A stretch of DNA of 64,000 nucleotides from contig JAMXBB010000008.1 in NCBI GenBank assembly GCA_024138015.1, positions 49,018,446 through 49,082,445 on the forward strand, given 5' to 3'. Below are positions 34,646 through 47,000 of the stretch, piece by piece (the first letter of the stretch is position 1; every line of letters begins with the position of its first letter). The notes below the pieces were generated by a model that saw nothing but the letters and a program-made list of their open reading frames with translations, did no database searches and was not told the origin of the DNA. The stretch comes from Lumnitzera littorea. Its lineage: Eukaryota; Streptophyta; Magnoliopsida; Myrtales; Combretaceae. The position numbers and the translations under genes were made by a program.

Positions 34646-36350
34646 ATGCTCTCTAGAAAACCCTTCACCAACAAACCCTCTCCTCCAATTTCCTTATACT
34701 CTTCTCCACTTGTAAGGAAAAAGCAATTAAAGCCTATAGAAAATCTTGAAACAAAGTTATATGTAGAACAAATCATGACTATAGAGTCTGAACGATCATT
34801 GGATGAGGAGCAATCTTTGCCTACTGAAACTCTAACTTTGGGCATAAATGAGGGAAATTCTCCTTGCACTCATTCAAATGATGCACCTTAAAAAGAACCA
34901 TACAAAGAAAAAGTTAAGTATAATATACCAAATGTGTATGCTGCAAATTTCAGCTTACAGGAGAACATTGAAGAGGATGAAGAAGGTGTAGCAGCTCATG
35001 ACTTTACATTTTGAAATATTTATGATTACATGAAGAAAAATGAGTAGATTAAAGAGCAACCAAGTACGAGAATTATAACCTTACTGCATGAGATTAAGAA
35101 GTCTCTTTACACTCCGTGGAAGAAATCAATTATAATTAAATTGTTTAGACAGTCATTAGGTAATAAATTATTATTAAGTAAATTGCAGTGCCTATAGAAG
35201 TTTGCTTCTCACTTCACCATGTTAGCCATGGGATAAGGATATTATACAGTTACTTTTTACTTTGAATTAGATCTCAATAGAGTAATCCAAGATGGGCCAT
35301 GGTTTATAAATGGTAGTTTTCTAACAATTCGATGCTAGGAGCCAAATTTTAAGGTATCTATGGCTACTTATAATTTGGTTGGGTATGGGTTCACATCCCT
35401 GAGCTCCCACTTAAGTACTATGATGTAAAAATTTTACAATTAATTAGTGATAAAATCAGTCATGTCCTTTACTTAGATACATGTGCAATCAATGCTAAAA
35501 GAGGGAGATTTGCCCGACTTTGTATCCAAGTAAATTTTAATCAACCTTTAGTTCATTCTATAATTTTAGAATGAATTACTTATTAGGTGCAATATGAGGG
35601 CCTTTGAAATTGGTGTATGCAAAGTGGTCGTCTTGGCCATGTGAAACAACTTTACTCGTACAAGTTGTCCAAGGGTTAGGAGAAATCCTAAATAATCTAA
35701 AATAGTCTAGAGAATTCTATTGTACAAAAAGATAATTCAAATGCTCTAGTAGAAATGGAAAATGAGTAGTCTAAAGACACAACTACTATCCAAGCGACGA
35801 AGGTTTGTGACAAAGAGGTGGTTCAAAATGATTATGAAAATCCAAGGGACTATGGAGAGTAGACAATAGTCTAAAGAAGGAAAAACAATGTTCAAAATAA
35901 TAAGAGTAAGAGTTTTAGTGGATTTAATGCTCAAAATATGTAGATTAATCATTCTTTGAAGCCATAAAAAGCAAATACTGCAATTATAGCAACTTAAAAG
36001 GGACAAATGGCAAAACCACATATGCCATCTTAAGTATGGGAAAGGAAAAAAAGTGAAGAAAAACATCAAGTGACGCCTCTGAAGCAGTAAGCTCAAAATA
36101 GTCTAAATCAAGTAAATCAATTATAGAAGAGTAAGATACATCAAATATTGTTAATGAAAACACATGAAATCTAGAGAATATAAGCCTAGACATTACATTT
36201 AAGACAAAAGCAACAATAAAAGTTAAAATAGTATCGAATAAGAGAAGGCTAACTACAGTAAAAAATATAGCTAGAAAAGTTACTAACAACAAAGATGAAA
36301 ATGGTACTCACCTTTACTATTAGCATCTTACATAAGAATTTAGAAATACC
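34646..36350 (+). pseudogene. LINE ORF1 (DUF4283 / zinc knuckle)
   Basis: Starting at MLSRKPFTNKPSPPISLYSS, the N-terminal part is open to 34891. Degenerate matches to DUF4283 follow: SIIIKLFRQSLG (35130), then YYTVTFYFELDLNRVIQDGP and WFINGSFLTIRC (35240-35335). The pattern YEGL-x-NWCMQSGRLGHVKQL (35593-35655) is the usual knuckle with its second Cys changed to Ser. A Lys/Asn-rich, low-complexity tail follows. In plant L1 elements this protein binds the element RNA. Confidence 0.7.
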
Positions 36351-36889
36351 CTAGATCGACAAGAGCTATAAGCTCATGCACCGGATGCCCAATCATCAAG
36401 TGAAAAGGATCCCCATATACATGGAGGATCTGAGGACTCTTCTAAGAGAGGTTCTGCCCTATCACCAGGTTCTAGTCATCAGGCTAGCCATCTCAAAGAT
36501 GGATGGATCGATAATGTTGATACAATTGGGTCAAACAATTTGCATTTGGAGGGAATACCTAGTCAACATAATAGTAGCGACATCAATGGAAGAAATTCAG
36601 CCCTTTAAACTAATGAAAAAGTAGGAAGGCACACTAATGATGGTAGTAGAAAAGATCTACAGAACAACAAATTTGATGATATCAGAGTACACACTTCCAA
36701 TGATATCTATGCTAAAGGAGAACCAAACAATTCCACTATTGCATACGAATGTAGAGGAAGCGTTAGCCTTCATAGACACTAAGCAAACTCCTACCAATTT
36801 CTATCTTAAAATTCAGGCATTTATCGTAGATAATAATGAAATAATTTGTTACAACATGACGATGATGAGAGATGGTTACTTAAGTCATC

Positions 36890-37700
36890 CTACAATGCTA
36901 AGGCCAGCATGTATATTGGTGTAGAATGTAAGAGGACTAAATTCACAAGCAAAGTAGGATGCAGTCCTCAATGCTTTTACAAAATACATGCCAAACTTGG
37001 TAGCTCTTCTAGAGACGAAGATGAACAAGCAAGCAGCATGCCAATTTCAGTATATTTCACAATTAGATGGACATGCATGTATTGAAGTACGTGGTTTTAG
37101 TATGTGTGTGTATGGGGGGAGGGTGGGTGGCATTCTTACTTTTATGTAGCATGTGAGTTTTGGATGTACATATGTTGAAGAAAACACCACAAGAAGTTCA
37201 TATTAAGGCAAAGGTTGGAAATTCTAATACTTTTTGATATTTTACTACAATTTATGCTTCTACAATATTGTCTAAAAGACTTGAGTTATGGGAAATTTTA
37301 ATATTGCATTCTAAAATAGCGAGGCATACACCTTACTGTGTAATGGGTGATTTTAATGAAGTCATCACAAGAATTGATTGCTAGGGTAACGGCGCTTTTC
37401 CTAGGAATCGAGCTTATAAATATGCTTCTTGTATAAGTAGTTGTAGGTTGACAAACATGGGCTATATAGGTCCTAAATTTACATGGTCGAATGAGTAAGG
37501 AATATCCACTCTATTCCAACAAAGAATACATAAAGGATGGTGTAATCATGAATGGAGAAGTTTATATCTAAAGTCTTAGATTTATCACTTGCCAAAATGG
37601 CCAAGTTATCATAATGCTTCACTCTTAAAAACTTATCCACTAATGCCAAATTCTGATTTTAGTAAGCCTTTTAGATTCCAACCAATGTGGTTTTTAGATA
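36890..37700 (+). pseudogene. LINE endonuclease (APE-type)
   Basis: NVRGLNSQAK (36927) and NAFTKYMPNLVALLETK (36979-37020) are the N-terminal hallmarks of the APE-like endonuclease. IYASTILSKRLELWEIL (37252) and CVMGDFNEVITRID (37336-37378) give the GDFNE catalytic motif, and GPKFTWSNE (37470) follows. Stops include TAG at 36921 and near 37383. This domain would nick target DNA to prime insertion. Confidence 0.8.
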
Positions 37701-37739
37701 GATCTTGTGAACCCTTGATTCGAAAGGCATGGCTAGCCT

Positions 37740-39650
37740 TAAATAAGGACGTTCTAATAACCTAAATGCTTCTACCTAAGTACTTAAGAGAATGGAACAA
37801 GAAAGTTTTTAGGATTATTCATTATCAAAAGAGAATATTAGAGAGAAGGCTAAATGGTATTGAGAGAGTAATGGCTAAAAACCTAAACCAATTCCTCATT
37901 AACTTGAAGTAAAGGCTAAAAAGTGAACTCAATGACATTCTTGATAGAGAGGAGTGGTTGTAGAAGATGAAATTGAGAAAAAAATGGATAAAAGAGGGGG
38001 AAAGAAACATAGTATATTATCATGCTATAGTTCAAAATAGAAGAGTGAAAAATAAAATTTTAGGACTAAAAAATGAAAGGGGAGGATGGATATATGACCA
38101 AGACCAAATAGAGAAAATGTTTGACAGTTATTATAGTAAATTATACACTACAACTAGAGAAGCATGCTCATGTAAGAATGCCATTGATGAAGAGCTACAA
38201 TATAGACTTACTAAGCAATAAAAACAGCAACTCCTATAAGTAGTTATTAAGGAGGAGAATTACAAGACACTCCAGTAGTTAAATTCATGTAAAGTCCTTG
38301 GTAAGGATGGCTTCCACACTTTTTTCTATAAAAAATGCTAGAGTTTTATGGGCAAGGAGATTTGCAATCTCATTAAAAAGTGTTTTGAGGAAGGAAGTAT
38401 ATCAAAAGAACTGAACCAAACGATGATTTGTTTAGTTACAAAGCAAGAAGTGGCAAGTAATGTTAAGTCTTTTAGGCTAATTAGCCTTTATAATACATTG
38501 TATAAATTATTAACAAAGCTAATGGAAAATTGAATATGGCCTTTTTTGGAAAATTTATTGCACCTAGCTTAGATAAGTTTTCTAAAAGGGAGTAAAGCTA
38601 CAGATAATATAATTCTAATGAATGAAAGACACCATTACTTTAGTAAAAATCTATCTAAAGGATTTGGATGATAATTAAGGTAGACTTAGAGAAAGCTTTT
38701 AATAATGTAGAGTGGGATTTTAACTATCAGGCTTTGAAAAGTCCAAATTTCTCATACTAATGGATAAAGCTAACCATGTCTTGACTAACAACAGTTACTG
38801 CACAACTTTTGTTAAATGGAAGTGCTCAAGTGAAATTTATACCCTCAACAGGTAGGAGATAAGGAGACACCTTGTCCCCTTACCTCTTTATCTTAAGTAT
38901 GGAATTCTTGAGCTGGATGATAAAAGGGAAAGTAAGTAAAAAGGAGTGGGGGGGCCTTTACTATCAGGGGAAATGCTCTATAGATTTGTCATCTACCATT
39001 TGCAAATGATGTGATACTAATGGCATAAGTTGATGAGGCAAATGATAGAGCTATGGGGGAAACATTAGATGATTTTACTAAAATGACTAGCCTAAAATTC
39101 AATATGCAGAAGTCATCCACTTATTTTTCAAGAAATACCAATAGAGAATCCAAAGATAAGATAGAGGAAATATTACAGATAAGAAAAAAGAATTCTTTTA
39201 AGAAGTACCTAAGATTCCCTTTACATAAAAGGGGAAAGCCTACAATGGAACAACTAAATTTTATAATAGAAAAGGCTTAGCAAAAGTTATCAAGTTGGAA
39301 ATCTTGGAAATCTAGAAAACTAAGTATGTACAAGAGAGTTATTTTAATAAAAGGTGTTTTGGAATCCCTCCCCACATATTATATGCAAGTCTCTAAGTTA
39401 CCTAGGAGAGTAGTTAATGAACTTATGCAAGTTATTAGAGACTTCTTTTGGAATGGCATTGATGAAAGAAATCTGGTGCATTAGATAACTTGGGAAAAAA
39501 TTACAACACCTAAAGAGAGGGGTGGGTTAGGAATAATTGACCTAAGGAAGAGAAACCAAGCATGTACACTTAAAAGGCTATGGGAATTCAAAGTGAAAAT
39601 TTTCATCTAAGTCAAATTAGACAAAGCAAAGCATAGGAAACTAAAATCCA
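37740..39650 (+). pseudogene. LINE reverse transcriptase
   Basis: The connector (KKWIKEGERNIVYYHAIVQN, 37981) and NERGGWIYDQDQIEKMF lead into the RT. The RT motifs seen are VLGKDGFHTFFYKK (38292), LISLYNTLYKLLTK (38482), VDLEKAFNNVEWDF (38680), and GDTLSPYLFILSMEF (38863). The catalytic box is FAND at 38999-39010, where the family has FADD: GAT became AAT, so the enzyme would be dead. The thumb region LPTYYMQVSKLP and RDFFWNG follows to about 39590. Confidence 0.85.
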
Positions 39651-40021
39651 CAAATGAGGTCCCAAAACCCAAGAGAGCATCACATTTAGTAAAGGAACGG
39701 AATGTTGGTCAATAATGGTGTAATGAGCATGCTTTTACATCTATTGGCAATGGAAAGTGAGCTAGTTTTTGGTAGACTAAATGGGCGAGGAACTTCGGTA
39801 TTAGGCAAATAGTACAGGGGCCAATACATCTACAAGCGTGGGATCTTACAGTGATTGGTAGCTAGATTGACCCCTATAATTGGAATGAAGACAAGTTAGG
39901 CTTTTAATTATCTACTATTATATGAGAAAAAGCAAGTTTAATTGTTTTGCAAAATAAAAAGGACGTGAGTTTCATCTCTGATAAAATGAAAGAGGAACCT
40001 ACTAAGAAAAGTTAGAACTGG

Positions 40022-41103
40022 TTGTGGGGATCTATTTTCCCTCCAAAAGTAAAATTTTTAATTTGGAAGCTTTTCAACAATGCCCTGCAATTAGCTAATA
40101 ATCTAAGATATAGGTATATTCATAATAACCTAAATTGTCCAAGATGTGGAGCTAGTGACAAAAACCTTCTGCATGCTTTCAATCGATGTATAGCCATCCA
40201 AGCTATAATAAGTCATTGGCAGGAAAAAGATATACTAGACCCAAATATAAATGGTGATATCTATAAGTAGGTCAAAGTTAATATGCATATAACAAAAAGG
40301 CAAGCATCACAATTAAGGTCACCTAGGACATACATGTTTGAAATAATGTTAAGGTATCTATGGTCTATCAAAAATAAGGCTCTTCTTCAACCGGACCCAA
40401 TCACAAAAAATTTAAATGAAGTCACAAGAAAATTAGGGCATAAGTATTAGGCATCCCTCATGAAGGAGCAAAAATTATACGAGGTTGAAACCCTAAATAT
40501 TAATGGAATCCTCTAAATCTAGGTTGGGCAAAGCTAAATACGGATGCTACTGTTGATTATGTGAAGGATTAAGTAGTTGTTGGGAGGTCTTAAGAAATAG
40601 TAAGGGAAAGTAGCCTCTAAGGTTTTCACACAAATTGGGGAAAGCCAACATAGCAGAGGTGGAACTGTAGACTATCTATTAGGAGGTTGTGCTATTATAA
40701 ACAAGAAAACTTTTCTTATGCCAAAATTTATTCAAATTCAAAGTTAGCAGATAATTATCTAAATTTGAATGCAAGTGTATGTATCATATTTAAAGATGTA
40801 ATTGATTTATGCAGGGAAAAAATATCACGCTTTTATCGAGTGAAGATCAAACACATACCTCACGCAGCCGATATCGTGGCTGATTGTCTTACTACTATTG
40901 CATCGCACCAAGAGGAGGCTTTTGCTATACATAAAGACACTCCTCCTTCTTTGTTGTCCTTCCTGTTAAATGATGTATTTGTTTATGGTCTATGTAAAAA
41001 GTCCAGGAGACTAAACAAGACTAAGCATACTGGGTTCACGAGAATGGGTGATTGTGTTTTGTTCGTAACAAAGGGCTTGCTTCATGTCCATTTGATGTGT
41101 TGA
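40022..41103 (+). pseudogene. LINE zf-RVT finger and RNase H-like domain
   Basis: 40022-40270 reads WGSIFPPKVKFLIWKLFNNA, then NCPRCGASDKNLLHAFNRC, a typical zf-RVT with its Cys-Cys-His-Cys set. After a gap with stops, LGWAKLNTDATVDYV (40521) opens an RVT_3 RNase H-like domain. It runs to IKHIPHAADIVADCLTT (40849-40900) and a short tail to the stop at 41101. The final stretch 40687-41103 is open. Confidence 0.8.
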
Positions 41104-41136
41104 CTTTTTTTATTTTCAATGAAATCCTTATTTCAC

Positions 41137-41149
41137 AAAAAAAAAAAAA
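41137..41149 (+). other. 3' poly(A) run of the LINE
   Basis: Thirteen A residues follow TCAATGAAATCCTTATTTCAC. This marks the 3' end of the element. Confidence 0.8.
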
Positions 41150-42719
41150 TTGTTTGTTCATAATATTTAATTAAAACTCTCAGTTACATATAATTATTTT
41201 ATGCTAAACATATACAATTAAATTAACTATAACAACAACGCAATAAAAATTAGAAGTGTAAAATATTTAGAAAGATATTCTTTCGTAAATAAAATAAGAA
41301 TGTCATCCATGCTACTTTCAGAAAGAAAGTAACGATGACAGCGGAGGAATATAAAGTTTGTAAGACTTAAATTAGAAACGTATTGAAATTGAACATTCTA
41401 TATTCTAATTTCCTACATGGCGACAAATTATATTATATAATAAAGGTAAAGCGAGTGGACCTTCATCTCTTCCATCCCAAGAATCCCTCGTACATCGAAG
41501 TACAATAAAACACTGTCGCTCAGGTTTAATCGCTAAACTTTGCTTTCATTTAGAGCTTTTGTTCTCCACAAATTCAGACAAAACGATGAAGCACCAAAAC
41601 GAAGTGCTTTGTAAAACGAGACCTTATGCTTCATTAGACCAATCCCCTTCCGTTTTACCTGTACGCGGGGCATGTCCTGTCCCGTCCAATCCCCTTACCT
41701 TTTACCTAAAAGCCGGATATGCAATGCACCAAAAAGAGAATCTTATTTAAAAGTTATACGTGCGTGATGATTTGTTAGGGATCGACGTATGAGTACGAGT
41801 TAATCAAAGTGGTTCGATTATGATTAGCAAAATAAGAAAAATCTTTTTCTTTTCATATTTTTTTTTTAAGCCTGATTCGTTATCTCTAAATTATATAAAA
41901 AAAGAAAAAAAAATGACTTTTGGAGCAGGCTTTTCAAGACTTATATAGATCTCTATATTTTTAAAAGTCAATATTAGGAATAGATGACCTGATTTTTCAT
42001 ATGTAGGTTGCTTATGTGCATTTTTTTGCTTATGTGAATAATTCATTCAATGTATTTAATTAACTAATGTTTAAAAAGAAAAAAACTAAAAATATCAATA
42101 AAAATTCAATAGAAAAAGAAAAGAAAAGTGTTCTACAATTTGGTGTACTCCATTATCTTACACACAAAAAATAAAGAAACTAATCGATGTTAAAAAGAAA
42201 ATGAAATGAACCAAAAGGCTCAATTCATTAATTTTCAATCTAAGTTGTAAAAAAACCGTTATTTTATTAGTAAAAAATCTCACATTATCACAACAAATCT
42301 TACTCTATATATATATACAATTATTCAGACTTTTACCTTAGTTTAAGTTTTTTATAATATAGATTAAATTTGATTTTCTTCTTACTTGTAATTATTGTAA
42401 GAGTAACTAAAAAATATTCACCCCAAACCTGACTAATATAAGGTCATTTATAGGGATCCGAACCCACGAAAAGTTTTAAACATTTGAAGCCTTTATACGT
42501 TAAATGTGTAGCTTCGCATGTTGGCCATGAATTATGAATTCCCGCTTTTCAGCTATTAAAGCAACAACTTTCTTTTCTACCACAAAAGGCAAAGCTCAAA
42601 AAGGGAAAACAGAATAAAATAAGATAACAAACGCACTCCGAAAGGCCATTCCAATGGAAAGTCCAAACTAAACCAAACATTAACTTTTACTTAAACCACA
42701 TAAAAGGCTTCATTCCAAA
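41150..42719. other. Intergenic region upstream of the F-box gene
   Basis: No gene is recognised. A 63-codon ORF at 41559-41750 lacks any familiar motif, although its surroundings are more GC-rich than the rest. A (TA)n stretch lies at 42306-42316 and several homopurine or homopyrimidine runs occur. The promoter of the downstream gene should lie in the last few hundred bases, but I could not single out a TATA box. Confidence 0.5.
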
Positions 42720-42752
42720 CGCTCTTCCATCTCTCCCTCTCTCCCCCATTCA
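42720..42752 (+). promoter_or_regulatory. Pyrimidine-rich 5' leader of the F-box gene
   Basis: CGCTCTTCCATCTCTCCCTC and the following CTCTCCCCC form a CT-rich run ending about 20 bases before the start codon. Such tracts are common in plant 5' untranslated regions and core promoters. The transcription start itself was not identified. Confidence 0.45.
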
Positions 42753-42753
42753 C

Positions 42754-42879
42754 ATGTCCCCCGAGTTTAGGTATGGCCAACGCCACGTTAATCCCCACTA
42801 CAACCACTACCTCCAACAGTTCTGCCGCCTCCACTACCGGTGGAAACCCGCCAAAACGCCAGAGAACCACACACCATAA
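42754..42879 (+). other. Upstream ORF overlapping the F-box start codon
   Basis: An ATG at 42754, 19 bases before the main ATG and in another frame, opens a 41-codon ORF that ends at TAA 42877-42879 inside the F-box coding region. Its context is weak (C at -3, T at +4). The main ATG has G at -3 and G at +4, so leaky scanning could still reach it. It is relevant only if the transcript starts upstream of 42754. Confidence 0.5.
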
Positions 42880-44062
42880 CCACCATAATCAACAGCCTCT
42901 TCTTCCTGGCCTTCCGGACCACATTGCAAGACTCTGCCTCTCCCGCGTGCCTCCTACCTCCCTCTACTCCGTCTGCCGCACGTGGCGACGCTTAATCTAC
43001 AGCCCTTTCTTCCCTCCATTTCTCTCTCTCTACGCCCTTTTATCCCCAATCCCTTCACCCCCATCCCATCCCCACCAATTCCTGTCGGAGCCCGACTCGA
43101 CTAAGCTCGAACTTCACTGCTTTGACCCGTTATCACGTTCCTGGCACGCGCTACCTCCCCACCCACCACTCCGCCTCCTCCTGCGCCACCCCTCCTTCCT
43201 TTCCCGCAACTTCCCAATCCAATCCGTCTCCGTCTCCGGAAACCTCGTACTCATCGCAGCCACTTCCCACGACCTCTTCCCCGCCCTTACCCGCCCTCTC
43301 ATATTCAATCCCATATCGGGATCCTGGTCTCCGGGTCCACCCCTCTCCACGCCTCGCCGTTGGTGTGCTGCCGGCGCGTGCAGGGGGGAAGTCTACGTAG
43401 CGAGCGGTATCGGATCCCACTTTTGCACGGATGTCGCCCGCTCCCTCGAAAAATGGCAATTAAAAGCATTAACCACTAGGCAACAGCACGATATGTCAAA
43501 ACTCCCTAATTGCCCCCATAACAGCGGCAAGAGGAACACAACATCTCATTCGACCTACGGATCCTGGCAGAAGCTGTCGTGCTTGAAAGACGGACGCTTC
43601 TGTCGGGAAGCGATTGATGCAGTGGGATGGAGAGGTAAACTCTGCATGGTTAACGTAAAAGGAGACGTATCCAAAGAAGGTTTAGTGTACGACGTCGTGG
43701 AAGACAAGTGGGACAACATGCCGGAAGGTATGATTGGAGGCTGGAAAGGTCCAGTAGCTTCAATGGACGAGGATGTCATGTTCTCTGTTGATGAAACCAA
43801 GGGTTTGTTGAGAAAGTATGATGAAAAAAGGGATGTTTGGGAAGATATTATGCAAGATGAGAGGCTCAAAGGTTGCCAGCAGATCGCCGCTGGTGGTGGA
43901 AGGGTCTGCGCCGTGTGTGGCGGCGGAAGTAGAGTCCTCGTTGTGGATGTTATGGCGGAGAGAGCAAGAATTTGGGAGGTGGAGACTCTGGAGGGGTTTC
44001 AAGTTGTGTCCATTCACGTTCTTCCTAGAATGAACGGTCCTGATTCGTTCGAAGATTTCTGA
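42773..44062 (+). CDS. SKIP25: F-box/kelch-repeat protein, SKIP25/KUF1-like
   Basis: This intact, intronless 429-residue protein has a low-complexity Thr/Ser/Asn/His N-terminus (1-40) and an F-box at about 42-88 (LLPGLPDHIARLCLSRVP, then YSVCRTWRRLIYSP). A linker and degenerate kelch units follow, including RPLIFNPISGSWSPGPPL with a GG-like turn (174-215), GRFCREAIDAVGWRGKLC (274-291), GLVYDVVEDKWDNMPEGM (303-320) and LLRKYDEKRDVWEDI (345-359). The F-box should dock on SKP1/ASK proteins in an SCF ubiquitin ligase, and the kelch part should hold the substrate. The order and the conserved blocks match the plant SKIP25/KUF1 group. KUF1 of Arabidopsis is a feedback regulator of karrikin/KAI2 signalling; that role here is inference. 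Residues about 229-263 form an unusual basic, non-kelch insert. The gene is far richer in GC than its surroundings, with long overlapping ORFs in other frames that are shadows. The start at 42773 has a good context. Confidence 0.9.
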   Translation: MANATLIPTTTTTSNSSAASTTGGNPPKRQRTTHHNHHNQQPLLPGLPDHIARLCLSRVPPTSLYSVCRTWRRLIYSPFFPPFLSLYALLSPIPSPPSHPHQFLSEPDSTKLELHCFDPLSRSWHALPPHPPLRLLLRHPSFLSRNFPIQSVSVSGNLVLIAATSHDLFPALTRPLIFNPISGSWSPGPPLSTPRRWCAAGACRGEVYVASGIGSHFCTDVARSLEKWQLKALTTRQQHDMSKLPNCPHNSGKRNTTSHSTYGSWQKLSCLKDGRFCREAIDAVGWRGKLCMVNVKGDVSKEGLVYDVVEDKWDNMPEGMIGGWKGPVASMDEDVMFSVDETKGLLRKYDEKRDVWEDIMQDERLKGCQQIAAGGGRVCAVCGGGSRVLVVDVMAERARIWEVETLEGFQVVSIHVLPRMNGPDSFEDF

Positions 44063-47000
44063 TTGTTTTAAAAGAAAAAGTATCTAATGAAAGGTTTTAT
44101 TTGATCCGGTAAGTTGCTAGCCCCATTCACACGGTTGTTCCATTTCTTTTTTTTTTGTTTTTTAAATTGTTATTATGTCGAGAAAAACATTACCGATAAC
44201 TCTCACTTGCCAAGATGAATCACACAGAAGTACTAATGATGGTTTATAAATTTTATAAAACTTATTATTTATGTTTTTACGAATCAAAAATTTATTGAAA
44301 ATGTACTAATATTACCATTGAAACGTTTTTGAGCGTGTTTTAAGGCCTTAACTAAGTCTTTGAAACTTCCTTACCCTAATTAAATAGAAAAAGAAAAATC
44401 AGAAGGGTTTTGTTGAATATTAAATTGCCGAAAGTGAAAAATTGTCGTCTAGCGTTTCAATCTTCTAAAAAGTGGAGCAGTGGCACATGCAATGTACAGA
44501 AGATAGGAAGGATGGAAAATTAAAAACTAAAAATCAAAGAAAATGAGAGTTGGACATAGTCTAGTATGAGCTGGATGGTCTGAAATACTCGTGTTTTAAA
44601 GGAATCGGATATTTTCTATTTAATTTTTCTTCATATTTTTTAATTTATTATTTTATAATATTATCACATGTAATTAATTATCAAAATATAATATTATAAT
44701 AATCAAGGTAATTTTAATTATTGATATATAAATAAAAATAAATGGGAAGTCCAAATCGTCTGAAGAATCCTGTTAATAAAAAATCTTATGGTGGTTGGTT
44801 GATGAAGTCAAGGTCATGATCAGATCGTCCAGCTAGTGATGAACTGATGATAAGGTTGCATTGCGAAGAGCAGAAGCGGGTTCACAATTAATGTGCAGAC
44901 AAACTTTGCTTTTTCATGTCATATCAACAATTAGATGATTTCCGTTAGATTGTATCCATGTCGGTTTGCTTTTGTGTTTTATTTTATGTGGACTTCGTGT
45001 AAGCGTGAAGAATATACAAACTAAAATTGAATTGAGACGATGAATCATTAAATTTCACTACAAACATCATCATTTATGTCATAATTATATCTTTTTTCTT
45101 ATTGATCTTATATTTTATCTTTGTAATTTTTTTTTCTCATATCATATTCATGTTCGTTTCATTGTGATCAATATTATCATATTTAAACTAAAAGGTTGAC
45201 TTAAAAATAAAAAAGGATCAAGAATTAAAAGAATCGAATTAATATCAAATCAAAATAAAATTAGTCATATTTTTTAAATGTGAAAGTGGAGATTTTTTTT
45301 CATTTTAGTTTTTATTTTTAAATCTAAATTTCTTTTTTTTTTTAGTTAAATTGGTGCACTATTCCCTGAAAAAAGAAAAAAAAAACTCTACATTTCGATA
45401 TAAAATTTCCAATTAGATTCTATAAGAATCGGATCGAATTGATTAGGTTAATAAGATTCAACCAAAATCATTGTTTAATTCTATAATTAGATCAATTAAA
45501 TCAAGTTGGACCGAAGTCTAGCACCATAATTAAAATAGCTTTAATTGTATCACTGAGTGACCCATGTAGATCTATTTCTTTTTACTTCTTGATGGGTTTA
45601 CAAAATAGTTTACATTTTCAGATTTGTAGGGAATAAACGTATGCTGGAATTTTCCCTTACATTTTTTGTTTTATTTTTGGGTAATTTTCCCTTAGATTTA
45701 CTAGGGCTATAAATGCAGCAAGCTTAATATGTTGAATTAAAATTATCATATTTTTTCAGTTTTATTGTTCAGCTTTGAAAAAGCTACTACCAATCGGGAT
45801 TTAGTACTTTAATTCTCTGATTAATTAATAATATAATTTGAAAACTTGGTAACACCATTTATATTTAGCAATACAATTGGACCCGGAAATGTTGTCTAGT
45901 TGCATAATATGGAATATAGTGACAAAGAAATAGTGATTTCGCATGTTATAAGTTATAGTTTTATTTTGGAGAAATGGTAGATAATCTCATAAATTTTGAT
46001 TTAAATATAGATATACTCTGTAACCTTTTTAATGTTGCAAACTACTCTCCATAAACTTTGATAAATAAGTAATATAGATAGTTCAAAAAAATGCATTAAG
46101 TTTAAAGGTTAGCGGATATTAAAACACATTGATAAATTAAAGACTATTTCAGCATGAAAATCAAAATTTAAAAAAATTATTTACAACTTTTGAGATCTAT
46201 TTACTAATCTCTCAAAATTTAAGAAAGTTGTTTGCAAGGTAAGGTTTACGGAATATTTGCAAATCCATGTCAAAATTTAGGAAGGGTTGTTTGTATTTAC
46301 TCTTTTTAGTTTTTATCATTTCATTGAGAATATGAACTTTATTCCACATAACATATAGACTAACATGTATAGTGTTGATAAAACAAACTAGAAGAGATGG
46401 ATATAAAGATTCTATTTAAAAATAAATACATATGTTATGAAAGATAAATGAGATTAGCATAAAGATTCGAAGTAACTATAGAATAAAACTCACAACTCTA
46501 TCTAGAAGATATCCCATGTGAAATAAATATATATCATCATATATTAAAAGATAATTATAAAAAATTTCTATCAATGGAAATAGAATTGCCCTATTTTAAA
46601 AGTAAAAATTGTTGATTTGAATAAATCAGGATTTTGACTTTTAAAAGCACTTTCAAAAATGAGAAAAAGGATGCAATCTAGATTTGTGATTCTTTTTCAT
46701 GTTTATCCCCATGTATTAAACATGGCATAAATTTATTATTGGTTTAGTGGGGATGTAAGGGTATCATTGAGACATAACAAATGAGAAAATAGAATAAACT
46801 GAGCTTGACCCTTTTTAAAAAAATGTATACCTTTTCTTGAAATGAGAAAGGGATATGTCACCATATTAAAAATAAAACTTTTACAATTGTATTATTTAAG
46901 GGATCTGTTAATAGGTATTTTAAAGGAACTTATCAAGAGTCAACAAAAAAAAGGAAAAAGGAAAAAGGAAAATCACATATTCCAATATTGGTCAAACAGT

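Larger units (their letters stand above)
34646..41149 (+). mobile_element. L1-type LINE retrotransposon, nearly full length, decayed
   Basis: Plus-strand order: ORF1 with a DUF4283 domain and a CCHC-like knuckle (34646 to about 36300), endonuclease (about 36890-37700), reverse transcriptase (about 37960-39650), zf-RVT zinc finger (40022-40270), RNase H-like domain (about 40520-41103) and a 3' poly(A) run at 41137-41149. The sequence after the poly(A) starts TTGTTTGTTCATA. I could not find a matching 5' copy, so the 5' end is uncertain. Stops occur throughout. Confidence 0.85.

Noticed and set aside
35746..36292. Minus-strand ORFs of 102-116 codons rich in Phe, Leu and Ser
   Set aside because: They are antisense to the Lys/Asn-rich tail of LINE ORF1.
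37100..37140. G-rich stretch TGTGTGTATGGGGGGAGGGT as a G-quadruplex or regulatory element
   Set aside because: It lies in the decayed LINE endonuclease coding region, too short and isolated to support a claim.
41559..41750. 63-codon ORF upstream of the F-box gene as a gene
   Set aside because: No domain, no start context or neighbouring signal in its favour; possible but unsupported.
43114..44033. Several long ORFs on both strands overlapping the F-box gene
   Set aside because: They are shadow frames of a GC-rich coding sequence with few stops; none has a recognisable domain.
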